64,000 nt of DNA from an uncultured Clostridia bacterium (GTDB taxonomy: Bacteria; Bacillota; Clostridia; Christensenellales; Borkfalkiaceae). This document shows positions 50,036 to 59,094 of this stretch, piece by piece. Made by a program: the position numbers and the translations under genes. Within the stretch, counting starts at the first letter, position 1, and every line of letters begins with the position of its first letter. The stretch covers positions 1-64,000 of the forward strand of contig CALVLK010000001.1 of the NCBI GenBank assembly GCA_944337235.1, given 5' to 3'. The notes under the pieces are model-generated. The model did no database searches and was not told where the DNA came from. It saw only the letters and a program-made list of their open reading frames with translations.

Positions 50036-52639
50036 TTACTCGATCACAAATACGGTGACGCTGTTGTTCTTTAACGTCGTATTCAGCGTGTCGCCCGCAA
50101 GGGGGATCTCTGAAACAACGGGTTGAATGTTATAGCGCTTTCCGACTTTTGTGCCGATCTCGTTGATGACGGTGACATCCTCATGCCAGAGCGTCGTAAC
50201 GGTCGCCTTCGTCTTTTTGCCGAAGTTGACAAGCTCGCAGGTGAGATCCTCATCCTTGCCCGATACATTGACGACCTTCAGATAGATCTTGCCGTCCTCG
50301 CCCACGCTTGCCGTTTGGAAGATGCGCTCGTTGACCTTCCAGACATTTTTAAAGAGCACCTCGTGCCATGCGCCGTCTTTAAGGAGTTCCGCACGGAAGG
50401 TCTTGGTCGTATAGGTGAGCTTCATCGTATTTCCCTCGGGGCTGTAGCCGAGGAACTTGTCCTTGCCCATCATTTCGCATACGGTGCGCATGAAGTCTAC
50501 GCGCTTATCAAAGGAGACATCGTATCCCTTGTGATTTTTGCCGTATTGGCAGGAGATGGAGAAGCCTGCGCTGTCCATCGTGCCCGCATCGCGGACGTCG
50601 CATACGCCCACGCCGGAGATGAAGCTCTGTTCGCCGGACAGGCGTTGGAATTCGACATAGACCTCGCAGTTCGAGAATTTCTGTGCGTCGTAGTAGAAGC
50701 CGTTGAACGCGTCGCTCTCCTCAATGATGAGCCGTCCGTTTTCGATATGGCCGCCCATGCAGTTCGGATATACCTTCCAGCCGCCCAGGCCGTCTCTGAA
50801 GTCGTGGTGATACAGCGTTTTGCCCGTTGCAATGTCCTTTACGGTGACAGAGGACACGGCATTTGCCGTTCTGTGTCCGCCGATCAGAAGGCCGCCGCCG
50901 TTGTCTTCGTCGACGGGAGTCACGTCCGTCAGCGTATATTTGCCCGTGTTGCCGGCAAACATCTGCTGCACATAGTAGTTGGGCGTCAACATGACGTCGC
51001 GCGTGTTGAACCAGATCATATCGGGCGTCCAACGATAGTTGTAGGTCGCGGCGAACAGCGGAGCATAGCAGGTCATCTTGACGACGTCTGAATTGCGTTC
51101 ACAGCCGGTGAGGAATGCCGCCTCCGCAAGTGCGGAACGCAGGTTGTTGTCGCCGTTCAGGCGGCCTCTGCCGTCAGACATGGTGTGCATGGCATATTCG
51201 CCCATGAATACCTTGGCGCCGTCGCGGTCGTAGCAGTCATAGCGCTTGGTGTTGTCGATAAACCACTGATAGGAATTGTAGACGTGCTCGTCCACGATCA
51301 TGTCGCGGTATTTCTCGTTGATCGTCTTCCAGCTGTCGTTGGAGTCCTGCGGGCGGATATCTACCCCCGCCGAGGTGACGATGGTGATATCGAACAGCTT
51401 CAGAAGGTCCGTCATTCTGCCCTTATAGGTGTACTGACGCACTCCGAGCAGGCATGCGGCGAAGTTGTCGAAATACTCGTATCCCCAGTTCTCGTTACCG
51501 ATGCCGATATATTTGAGCTCAAACGGCTGCGGATGGCCCATATCGGCGCGCACCTTTGCCCAATAGGACTCGGCGGGATCCGTCGAGGAGACGTCGCCCT
51601 TGGCAAAGTAGATGAGATGCGCAACATTGTCGATGACCTCTGCCTGGAACTCCTTTGTTCCGGGCATGATGCGCTGATACCCCGTCTTGCGCTGTTCGCC
51701 CATGCGGATCTGGCAGAGCAGGCCGCAATGGAGCACGGGCAGCGGCGTCATGTTCAGATCTTCGCAGAGGGCAAAATACTCATAGAAACCCACGCCGTAC
51801 GACTGCATGTACTGCCACAGGTTGGGGATCTGTTTGCGCTGTTCGAGCGGCCCCACCGTGTTCTTCCATTTGTACTGATACTCGAAGGCGACGTCGCCCT
51901 CGACGACGCAGCCGCCCGGGAAGCGCAGGAAGGAGGGATGGCACTCTTTGAGCACCTCCACGATGCGGGGCGAAAGTTTTCCGTTGCGGTATTTGTCGGG
52001 ATCCCCCCACGTCTTTTCGGGCAGCAGCGACACATAGTCTACGCCGAGCTTGCCGTTCCCCTCAAAGATGATGGAAAGGCGCCCCATGAAATCCTTCTCC
52101 GCCACAATGCTGGCAGAGACCTTGAACCATTCCCCGTCGTTCCCCTTGGGGATCTTGATCTCGCCGATCGTAGTATGTCTGCCGTGTGCGCCCTTGATGA
52201 ACACCTTGGCAACGCCGGAGAAGCCGAGGCGCTTGACAAACATAGAGAAATTGTACGTCTCCCCTCCGTAGATGGGCATGCCGTACATATCGTATCCGCT
52301 GTAGGTATAATAGCCGGGATTTTCAAGATGATAGATCCCGCCGACGTCCAGCTGCAGATACGAGGGATTGTTCGCGTTCATGCCGCCCTTCGTCTTGATG
52401 GATTTGGGGCCGGCGCCATAGATATCCCAGTAAAATCCGTTCGCCCTGCGTGCCTCGACGGTGCTCTCTGCATTAAATCCGTCGTAGGTGAAGTACCCGA
52501 ATTCAAAGGAATTGTTGATCACCATTTCGGCATTCATGCCGCCGTCTGCGGCCTGATTGATGTCCTCAAAAAAGAGGCCGTAGAGATGTTCCGAAATTTC
52601 TACGCCCTTTTTCGTTGCGTCAAGAATAAATTTTGCCAT
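50036..52639 (-). CDS. GH51 alpha-L-arabinofuranosidase with inserted binding domains
   Basis: 867 residues. The N-terminus has the GH51 entry GLFFEDINQAADGGMNAEM, then a CBM4/9-like beta domain (about 70-200), and the GH51 barrel with acid/base Glu in GIGNENWGYE and probable nucleophile Glu in VFMGEYAMHT. A further beta domain opening with YHHDFRDGLGGWKVYP (about 610-730) looks like an inserted concanavalin-type jelly roll. No signal peptide, so it should act inside the cell on arabino-oligosaccharides. ATG 52639 has GGAGGAG about 9 nt upstream. Monocistronic; no sugar transporter or regulator adjacent. Confidence 0.9.
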   Translation of the reverse strand: MAKFILDATKKGVEISEHLYGLFFEDINQAADGGMNAEMVINNSFEFGYFTYDGFNAESTVEARRANGFYWDIYGAGPKSIKTKGGMNANNPSYLQLDVGGIYHLENPGYYTYSGYDMYGMPIYGGETYNFSMFVKRLGFSGVAKVFIKGAHGRHTTIGEIKIPKGNDGEWFKVSASIVAEKDFMGRLSIIFEGNGKLGVDYVSLLPEKTWGDPDKYRNGKLSPRIVEVLKECHPSFLRFPGGCVVEGDVAFEYQYKWKNTVGPLEQRKQIPNLWQYMQSYGVGFYEYFALCEDLNMTPLPVLHCGLLCQIRMGEQRKTGYQRIMPGTKEFQAEVIDNVAHLIYFAKGDVSSTDPAESYWAKVRADMGHPQPFELKYIGIGNENWGYEYFDNFAACLLGVRQYTYKGRMTDLLKLFDITIVTSAGVDIRPQDSNDSWKTINEKYRDMIVDEHVYNSYQWFIDNTKRYDCYDRDGAKVFMGEYAMHTMSDGRGRLNGDNNLRSALAEAAFLTGCERNSDVVKMTCYAPLFAATYNYRWTPDMIWFNTRDVMLTPNYYVQQMFAGNTGKYTLTDVTPVDEDNGGGLLIGGHRTANAVSSVTVKDIATGKTLYHHDFRDGLGGWKVYPNCMGGHIENGRLIIEESDAFNGFYYDAQKFSNCEVYVEFQRLSGEQSFISGVGVCDVRDAGTMDSAGFSISCQYGKNHKGYDVSFDKRVDFMRTVCEMMGKDKFLGYSPEGNTMKLTYTTKTFRAELLKDGAWHEVLFKNVWKVNERIFQTASVGEDGKIYLKVVNVSGKDEDLTCELVNFGKKTKATVTTLWHEDVTVINEIGTKVGKRYNIQPVVSEIPLAGDTLNTTLKNNSVTVFVIE

Positions 52640-52699
52640 GTGATTTTCTCCTCCGCCATACAACTTTATTTATCAGAAAACAGGCGGTTTTACTCTCAG

Positions 52700-52728
52700 A
52701 TTTTATCAGTTCTTGAAGGCAATGTCAA
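52700..52728 (-). promoter_or_regulatory. Promoter of the GH51 gene
   Basis: On the - strand, TTGACA (52728-52723), 17-bp spacer, TAAAAT (52705-52700), 61 bp before the ATG. Confidence 0.75.
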
Positions 52729-52735
52729 TCCTTTT

Positions 52736-52768
52736 ACGGCATTTTTTTGCGGCATGCCGTGTTTTTTT
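52736..52768 (+). terminator. Terminator-like hairpin on the strand opposite to the genes
   Basis: 7-bp stem ACGGCAT / ATGCCGT with an 11-nt loop, then G and T7 on the + strand. All flanking genes are on the - strand, where no U-run follows the stem, so it would stop antisense transcription or act only as a weak - strand terminator. Confidence 0.55.
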
Positions 52769-52789
52769 ACATAAGGAAATTGTCTGAAA

Positions 52790-54088
52790 TCATGCGTTCA
52801 CTTCCCTTGCAGGTAGACCGCGCGGCAACATGCTTTTCTCTCTGCCGCACAGGTAGATCGCCCCGTCGATGATGCCGAAGAACATCCAGTGATACAGCCT
52901 CAGATATCCCTGATTGATCTGCAGGATGACGGTAAATACGACCAGTGCGAAGATGAGGCCGATCATGAGACAGGACTGCTTTGAACGCTGTTTCTGATCG
53001 AGCGAGACGGCGCGCAGGCACTGCTGCACGGTGATCGCATAAAAGCTGAGAAAGCCGAAGATGCCGAGCGTTGCAAGCAGCTCCAAAGAGACGTTGGTGG
53101 GGACATAACCCGCCTCCTCCCCCAGGTACAGGCCGTAATTTCCGGGGCCGACGCCGAAGAGCGGATTTTCGACGAACACATTCCAGGTCTCTGCCCAACC
53201 CTCTACCCTGCCGCCCGAGGCGTCATTGAGCGAGGAATCAAAGAGGCGTGAGATAAATACCTCATAGAGCGAGGAGAACGCGATGCGAAAGACGAAAAAC
53301 GCGATGAGCATGAGCACGGGAATGAACAGCTTGAGCGGCGTGATCCCCCTGCGCAGCCAGAACAGATAGACAAGCACCAGAACGAGCGCGATTCCCACGA
53401 AGCCGGATGTCGCGGTCGACATGATGAACATTGCAAATGCCATCAGAATATCGGTAAGATAGTTCTTCTCCTTGCCGATGACAAACATATACGCAGAGAG
53501 CGCAAACCAGAAGATTAAATAGGTGGCAAGATAGCTTGGTTCATAGAACCAAAGCTGAAAGCGCGGGATCCCGAAGTATTCGCCGTATGAGGGCAGAAAG
53601 GGAAATTCGTACGAGAAAAGCACCTTCAGAAGAAATTGCAGCAACAGCAGCGCAAATTGCACATAGCAGGTGGCGCGGAAGATCGTGAGAAATGTGCCGA
53701 TCCCGTATTGGCGCACATAGCTTGTAAAATTGTAAAAGAGGAAGACGATATTATATATGATCGAGCAATAAAAAAGCACGCCGCGGGTGATGCTGACCGC
53801 AAACAGCGTGGAAATGAGCGAAAAGAAGGCAAACAGAAGGACCGGAAGCGTATTGGTCAGGACAAAACAATTTCCGCGCACGATCAGCAACAGCGCCAGA
53901 ATGCAGAGAAAGATCTGATCGATGCGAAAATTGACGCCGAGCAATTCGACGCCCCATCTGTCTGCCCCGATGAGCAGGACAGAGAGGAAGCAGAAGAAAT
54001 GGATGAAGAGATCCAGATTGATCCGATGGCGCCAGAATGTCTGGCGAAGTCTTTGGAATGCTCCCTGTTGTGTCTTTATCTGCGGCAT
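52790..54088 (-). CDS. O-antigen ligase/polymerase-like (Wzy) membrane protein
   Basis: 432 residues with about 11-12 hydrophobic segments and one larger extracytoplasmic loop. The loop carries GWAETWNVFVENPLFGVGPGNYG, in part, the recognisable Wzy_C/O-antigen ligase pattern. It would polymerise or transfer the repeat units built by the exopolysaccharide cluster. GAGGAA precedes the ATG; it overlaps the upstream glycosyltransferase by 13 bp. Last gene of the cluster. Confidence 0.85.
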   Translation of the reverse strand: MPQIKTQQGAFQRLRQTFWRHRINLDLFIHFFCFLSVLLIGADRWGVELLGVNFRIDQIFLCILALLLIVRGNCFVLTNTLPVLLFAFFSLISTLFAVSITRGVLFYCSIIYNIVFLFYNFTSYVRQYGIGTFLTIFRATCYVQFALLLLQFLLKVLFSYEFPFLPSYGEYFGIPRFQLWFYEPSYLATYLIFWFALSAYMFVIGKEKNYLTDILMAFAMFIMSTATSGFVGIALVLVLVYLFWLRRGITPLKLFIPVLMLIAFFVFRIAFSSLYEVFISRLFDSSLNDASGGRVEGWAETWNVFVENPLFGVGPGNYGLYLGEEAGYVPTNVSLELLATLGIFGFLSFYAITVQQCLRAVSLDQKQRSKQSCLMIGLIFALVVFTVILQINQGYLRLYHWMFFGIIDGAIYLCGREKSMLPRGLPAREVNA

Positions 54089-55110
54089 AGTTCCTCAAGT
54101 TGATGTATCAGTTGATCGGCGCACCGATGAAAGTTGTAACGGGTGCGCACCGCGTCTGTGCAGTCGATGCGATCGGGCGTTTCGCGCATGCGCGCGGTCA
54201 GTTCCGCCTCATCGCGGAAAAACTTGACGGGCAGATCCCGGTAGATCTCACGAAAGACGGGAATGTCCGAAAGGATGGGCTGTGTGCCGAGACAGAGCGC
54301 CTCGAGCGGCGGAAGACCGAAGCCCTCGTAGCGGGAAGGCAGCACAAGATATTTTGCGCAGGCGATCTCCTCGAACAGCCTGTCGTCATCAAGTTTGCCT
54401 GTGAAAGTGACGTTGCGGTAAGCGTCCTCTTCGAGCGAAAGACCTGTCAGAAAGTTGTCTTTCTCGCCGATGATGCGCAGCGTCGTGTCCGTTCTGAGGG
54501 CAAGAAATGCAGAGAGCAGCGTATTCAGCCCCTTATGCGGCTTGACATTGCCCACAAACACGATCGTATCCCGCTTCTGCAGGGGTGCGGCATGCTCTTT
54601 TGCATAGGCAAAGACGCCTTCCGAAACGCCGTTGTAGTTGACGAAGCACTTCTCTGCAAGTTTGCCGTAGTAGTGGCGGCAGCGATCCAACGTAAATTGA
54701 GAGACGCAGGCGATTTTTTTGGACCGCCGCATGCAGCGCTTTAAAAGCGTCTTTTTGATCATGCGGTCCGCTGCGCCCCGCGTTGTCTCCTTCACGTCGA
54801 GGAATGCGAGATCGTGCATGATGGAGAGAATGGGGATCCTGACCCCGAACGGAACGAGAAAGTTCGGAATGAGCAGGGCGTCGCATTTGCGGTTGAGCGA
54901 GCGGTCAAAGGAGAAAAGCCCCGCGATCGAATAGGGCTCAGACGCGTCCTCGACAAGATGTGCGCCGCGCGACGTGTAGCGCGCAAGGCGGTCGCGTTTG
55001 CCGATCAGGTAATATTCGTGCGCGGTCAGATCGAGCGCGTCGAGGATCCCCTCGCACACCCTTCCGATCCCTGATTTTCCAAGATATCTGCAATCGATCG
55101 CGATCCTCAT
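54076..55110 (-). CDS. GT4-family glycosyltransferase
   Basis: 344 residues, a GT-B fold enzyme. The N-terminal MRIAIDCRYLGKSGIGRV is typical of mannosyl/rhamnosyl transferases of capsule loci. The C-terminal domain has FVGNVKPHKGLNTLLSAF and the donor motif LPSRYEGFGLPPLEALCLG (E-x7-E). I start it at ATG 55110 with GGAAGGGA upstream; a longer in-frame start overlaps the mutase gene. Sugar specificity is unknown, though the adjacent manC suggests GDP-mannose. Confidence 0.87.
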   Translation of the reverse strand: MRIAIDCRYLGKSGIGRVCEGILDALDLTAHEYYLIGKRDRLARYTSRGAHLVEDASEPYSIAGLFSFDRSLNRKCDALLIPNFLVPFGVRIPILSIMHDLAFLDVKETTRGAADRMIKKTLLKRCMRRSKKIACVSQFTLDRCRHYYGKLAEKCFVNYNGVSEGVFAYAKEHAAPLQKRDTIVFVGNVKPHKGLNTLLSAFLALRTDTTLRIIGEKDNFLTGLSLEEDAYRNVTFTGKLDDDRLFEEIACAKYLVLPSRYEGFGLPPLEALCLGTQPILSDIPVFREIYRDLPVKFFRDEAELTARMRETPDRIDCTDAVRTRYNFHRCADQLIHQLEELCRR

Positions 55111-55123
55111 GTCCCTTCCTCGT

Positions 55124-56884
55124 TCATTCCAGCAGATGCGAAAGTTCCTCCCGCATCGCCGCAAGTTTATGCTCCGCCGCCGCTTCCGTCTGTTCGCAGA
55201 CGCCGAAATACAGTTTGATTTTCGGCTCTGTCCCCGACGGACGGACGCAGAACCAGCTTCCGCCCTCCAACTCGTAATAGAGCACGTCGCTCTGCGGCAG
55301 CGACAGCTGCGTTACATTTCCCCTTTCGTCCGACTCAGTGCCCGCAAGATAGTCGCGCACGGAAATGATTTTTCCGCAGTTCAGTTCGGGCACGACCTTG
55401 CGCAATTCTGCCATGAGCCCCTTGATCTTGCGCATACCATCGGCGCCCTCGTATGTCCTGTCGACAAGCCCTTCGCGATAATAGCCGTATGTTTGCTCCA
55501 TCATGCAGTGCTTTTGCCAGAGGCTCAGCCCCTGCGTGCGGTAGTAGGCGGCCGCCTCGCACAGCGCCATGACGGCAGACACCGCATCTTTGTCGCGTGC
55601 ATAGGTGCCGATCAGGCAACCATAGCTTTCCTCAAAGCCGAAAATATATTCATAGGCACCCTTTGCTCCGTTGATCGCCCCGCCGTTTTCCGCCCGTGCA
55701 AGTTCGAAATCATGGATGAGTGCACCGATATATTTGAATCCCGTCAGCGTCTGCAGATGCGTAAGTCCGAAGGCGCGGCACATTGCGTCTGCCATTTTGG
55801 AAGAGACGATCGTCGAGATGAGCGCGCCGTCCCTGCGGTTTTGGGGCAGTAGGCCGAGCTCTGCCTTGCGTTCAAGCTCATACTGTGCGATCAACAGCCC
55901 GCTCTGATTCCCGGTCAGGCGACAATAGGTCCCGTGCGCCTCGTCTTTGACATATACGCCCAGACGATCGGCGTCGGGATCGGTCGCAAGAATGAGATCG
56001 GCGTCGACGCGCCTTGCGAGTGCAAGCGCAAGCGCGAACACATCCTCGCGCTCGGGATTGGGCTTGGGGGTTGTGGGAAAGTTTCCGTCCGGATTCTCCT
56101 GCTCGGAGACGACATGGACGCGCTCGAATCCGAGCTCCTGCAAGATGCGCCGCACGGGCAGATTGCCCGCCCCGTACAGCGGCGAATAGACGATACAAAG
56201 ATTTTTTGCCTCGCGCGCGATCGCCTCGGGGCTGAGCACGAGCGCACGGATCGCCTGCATATAGGCGTCGTCGACCTCCTTCCCGATCGAAAGAAGCAGC
56301 CTGCGGGCACGCGCCTCGCCCTCCTCCATGCGGCGTATGGCAGAGAAATCCGGTACGGCATTCACCGCTTCGATGATCAGTCTGTCATTGGGCGGAACGA
56401 TCTGCCCGCCGTCCGAGAGGTACACCTTATAGCCGTTGTATTGCGCGGGGTTATGGCTTGCCGTGATCACGACGCCGGCATCCGCCTTCAGATAGCGGAC
56501 GGCAAACGAGAGCATGGGTGTGGGGCGCAGACTGTCAAAAAGATATGCGCGGATCCCGTTTGCGGCAAAAACGAGCGCAGTCTCCAGGGCAAATTCGAGC
56601 GACATGCGCCTGCTGTCGTGTGCGATCACGACGCTCTTCTCCCCCTGGCTTTCATTCAAAAAGTTGGCAAGGCCCTGCGTCGCCTTGCCGATCGTATATC
56701 GGTTGAGCCGATTGATGCCCGCGCCGATTTCGCCGCGCAGACCGCCCGTGCCGAACGTCAGCGGGCGATAGAAGCGATCCTCGATCTCTTTGCGGTCGGT
56801 GATCGCAAGAAGTTCCTGCTGCGTCTGGCGGTCGAAGAGCGGACTGCGGCACCAACGGCTGTATTCAACATAGTAATCTGTCAC
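55124..56884 (-). CDS. Phosphoglucomutase/phosphomannomutase
   Basis: 586-residue alpha-D-phosphohexomutase. The phosphoserine is in TASHNPAQYNGYKVY, the metal loop is DPDADRLGVYV, and sugar recognition uses GFEESYG. The size fits Bacillota PgcA-type enzymes. It should link glucose/mannose-6-phosphate with the 1-phosphate for manC in this cluster and may also feed glycogen through glgC. GTG start at 56884, overlapping the manC stop by 4 bp (GTGA). Confidence 0.93.
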   Translation of the reverse strand: MTDYYVEYSRWCRSPLFDRQTQQELLAITDRKEIEDRFYRPLTFGTGGLRGEIGAGINRLNRYTIGKATQGLANFLNESQGEKSVVIAHDSRRMSLEFALETALVFAANGIRAYLFDSLRPTPMLSFAVRYLKADAGVVITASHNPAQYNGYKVYLSDGGQIVPPNDRLIIEAVNAVPDFSAIRRMEEGEARARRLLLSIGKEVDDAYMQAIRALVLSPEAIAREAKNLCIVYSPLYGAGNLPVRRILQELGFERVHVVSEQENPDGNFPTTPKPNPEREDVFALALALARRVDADLILATDPDADRLGVYVKDEAHGTYCRLTGNQSGLLIAQYELERKAELGLLPQNRRDGALISTIVSSKMADAMCRAFGLTHLQTLTGFKYIGALIHDFELARAENGGAINGAKGAYEYIFGFEESYGCLIGTYARDKDAVSAVMALCEAAAYYRTQGLSLWQKHCMMEQTYGYYREGLVDRTYEGADGMRKIKGLMAELRKVVPELNCGKIISVRDYLAGTESDERGNVTQLSLPQSDVLYYELEGGSWFCVRPSGTEPKIKLYFGVCEQTEAAAEHKLAAMREELSHLLE

Positions 56885-57945
56885 AGTACTTCGTCCCTGC
56901 CTTTTCGTTTGAGTTCCTCAACGATCTTTTTCACGTCCTGCGCCCGCTCCTTGGGGCAGATCAATGTGACGTCGGGAGTGTTGATGACGATGACGCCGTC
57001 CATGCCGATGACGGCGGTCAGTTTCTCTTTTGAATAGACGATGCTGCGGTCGGTGTCCATCTGCATCACGTCTCCGATGAGGGTGTTGCCGCGCGCATCC
57101 TGCTCGTGAAGCACGGAGAGCATGTCCAGACTTCCGACATCGTTCCAGCCGAAATCTGCGGGGATGACCAGGATGTCGTGCACCTTTTCAAGGACGCCGT
57201 AGTCCACGGAGATGGACGGGAGCTCGGGATAGATGCGGTCGATCACGCGCGCCTCGTCGGGGAGCCCGATGTGATCGGAGATCTCCATCAGCCGTGCATA
57301 CAGCTCGGGAAGACAGGCCTTCAGGTGCTCTAAAATGACGGACACCTTCCATACAAACACGCCGCTGTTCCAGACATAATTGCCCTGCGTGATATACTGC
57401 AATGCACGCATATAGTCAGGTTTTTCGACAAATTTCAAAACGGGCTTTGCATCCGCAGGATCTAATTGATCGTATTCGATATAGCCATAGCCCGTCGCGG
57501 GGTAGCTCGGTGTGATCCCGATCGTGACAAGCGCCTCCGTCTCTGCCGCCTTTTGTACGGCGAGATTGAGAACACGCGCGTATTCCGCATCGTCGCGGAT
57601 ATAGCTGTCGGAGGGGACGACGACCATGACGCCGTCGCCATGCTTTTTCAGGACCTCGACGGCGGCAAAGCCGATACACGCCGCCGTGTTGCGTGCGGCA
57701 GGCTCGATCAGAACGTGATTGCGCGGGATGCGCGCCTGCACCGCGTCGCAAAGGCGCTCTGCCTGTGCCTGACCGGTCACGATATAGGCCTCCCTCGTGA
57801 CGGCAGGGATCAGGCGATCGATCGTTTCGTTGATCATGAGATCCCTTCCGCTGAGGTTGATCAGCTGCTTTGGGGTTTTCTTGCGCGAAATGGGCCAAAG
57901 GCGTGTGCCTTCTCCCCCCGCCATGATGACAGCAAAGACATTCAT
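56881..57945 (-). CDS. manC: Mannose-1-phosphate guanylyltransferase
   Basis: 354-residue nucleotidyltransferase making GDP-mannose. The signature loop is IMAGGEGTRLWPISRKKTPK, with PSDSYI, GYGYIEYD, FVEKPD and WNSGVFVWK. No C-terminal cupin isomerase domain, so it is the monofunctional form. It overlaps the mutase gene by 4 bp and lies 6 bp after the upstream GT4 gene's stop; one transcript is likely. Confidence 0.93.
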   Translation of the reverse strand: MNVFAVIMAGGEGTRLWPISRKKTPKQLINLSGRDLMINETIDRLIPAVTREAYIVTGQAQAERLCDAVQARIPRNHVLIEPAARNTAACIGFAAVEVLKKHGDGVMVVVPSDSYIRDDAEYARVLNLAVQKAAETEALVTIGITPSYPATGYGYIEYDQLDPADAKPVLKFVEKPDYMRALQYITQGNYVWNSGVFVWKVSVILEHLKACLPELYARLMEISDHIGLPDEARVIDRIYPELPSISVDYGVLEKVHDILVIPADFGWNDVGSLDMLSVLHEQDARGNTLIGDVMQMDTDRSIVYSKEKLTAVIGMDGVIVINTPDVTLICPKERAQDVKKIVEELKRKGRDEVL

Positions 57946-57951
57946 AACAAA

Positions 57952-59091
57952 TTACTTATTCTCTTGTTCCGCAAACGATGCGATGAGGTTGCGCACGTTT
58001 TCGCGGAAGATCTCCTGTGTAAACAACGTATGCACGCGCTTCGCCGCCGCCTGCGAGAGACGGGCATAGAGCGCAGGATCCTCTGCAATCCGCACGATGG
58101 CGCGGGCATATGCCGCATCGTCGCCGTTGGCAACTTCCAGCCCCGTGACGTCCTTCAGATTGACATAGTTTACGCCGGAGCCGGGGATGGCAAAGGTGAC
58201 GGCAGGTTTTCCGTACGCCATCGCCTCGGCAAGCGCTATGCCGAACGCTTCGTTCTTCGTTACAGAGGGGAAGCAGTAGATGTCGCAGGCAAGCAGATAT
58301 GCCTGCAATTCTGCGTCGGAGAGCCGCCCCAAAAAGATGACTTTATCGTCCCCCTTGGCAAGTTCTTTCAGCTGCTGCGTGAGCGGGCCGCTGCCGCCGA
58401 TCAGCACGGCATATTCTTTGCCAAGGTGACGGGATGCCCCCACGAGATGTTCCAGCCCCTTATAGGGGACGTGACGCCCGCAACTGAAACAAATGATCCT
58501 GCCGCTGTATTGCGTTCTGATCTTCTGTGCCAGTTCCCTTGCCTCGGCAGAGGGCTCAATGCGTGCGTCCCCCGCACAACAGGGTATGACGCAGCATTTC
58601 TCGCGGAAAGCAGAGAGAAAGCGGCTGCCATCGATATAGTTCGGACTGGTGGCGATCACCCTATCTGCCCTTTTCAGCAGTTTGCGCGATTGCCCGACAA
58701 AAAATTTACCCAGGATCTTTTGCTTGGTGATATCGAGGTGCCACCATAGGATAAACTTGCACGGATACTTTTTCAGTTGCGGCAGCAGAAAGAAGGCGAC
58801 GAAGGGGTTCGGATAGTGAAAGATGACAAGGTCGGGGCGGAAGGAGTTCATCTCCCGCCTGAGAAGCTTTCCGATGCTGAAGGAGAGCGATTGCGATGAG
58901 ATCTTTGCAAAACATCCCGCGCGCACGACGGTGACGCCGTCGACCTGAGACGTGACATCCCCCTTCTCGTGGTGAAAACAGAGGACGCGCTGTTCGCATT
59001 TGCCCTCGAGCGCCTGCACGCAATCGCGTGCGACCTGCTCGATCCCGCCGATATGCGGATAATAATAATTGCTGATATGAAGGATCTTCAT
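57952..59091 (-). CDS. GT4-family glycosyltransferase (mannosyl/rhamnosyl type)
   Basis: 379 residues with GT-B fold. The N-terminal acceptor domain begins KILHISNYYYPHIGGIEQV; the donor domain has FSCGRHVPYKGLEHLVGA, PSVTKNEAFGIALAEAMAYG (E-x7-E) and GLEVANGDDAAYA. Likely transfers a sugar from GDP-mannose or a similar donor to the lipid-linked intermediate begun by the sugar transferase upstream. It starts 3 bp after that gene's stop. Confidence 0.88.
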   Translation of the reverse strand: MKILHISNYYYPHIGGIEQVARDCVQALEGKCEQRVLCFHHEKGDVTSQVDGVTVVRAGCFAKISSQSLSFSIGKLLRREMNSFRPDLVIFHYPNPFVAFFLLPQLKKYPCKFILWWHLDITKQKILGKFFVGQSRKLLKRADRVIATSPNYIDGSRFLSAFREKCCVIPCCAGDARIEPSAEARELAQKIRTQYSGRIICFSCGRHVPYKGLEHLVGASRHLGKEYAVLIGGSGPLTQQLKELAKGDDKVIFLGRLSDAELQAYLLACDIYCFPSVTKNEAFGIALAEAMAYGKPAVTFAIPGSGVNYVNLKDVTGLEVANGDDAAYARAIVRIAEDPALYARLSQAAAKRVHTLFTQEIFRENVRNLIASFAEQENK

Positions 59092-59094
59092 GAT

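Noticed and set aside
51185..52774. 529-codon open frame on the + strand over the GH51 gene
   Set aside because: Antisense shadow of the arabinofuranosidase; no motifs, and the opposite strand has promoter, ribosome-binding site and terminator.
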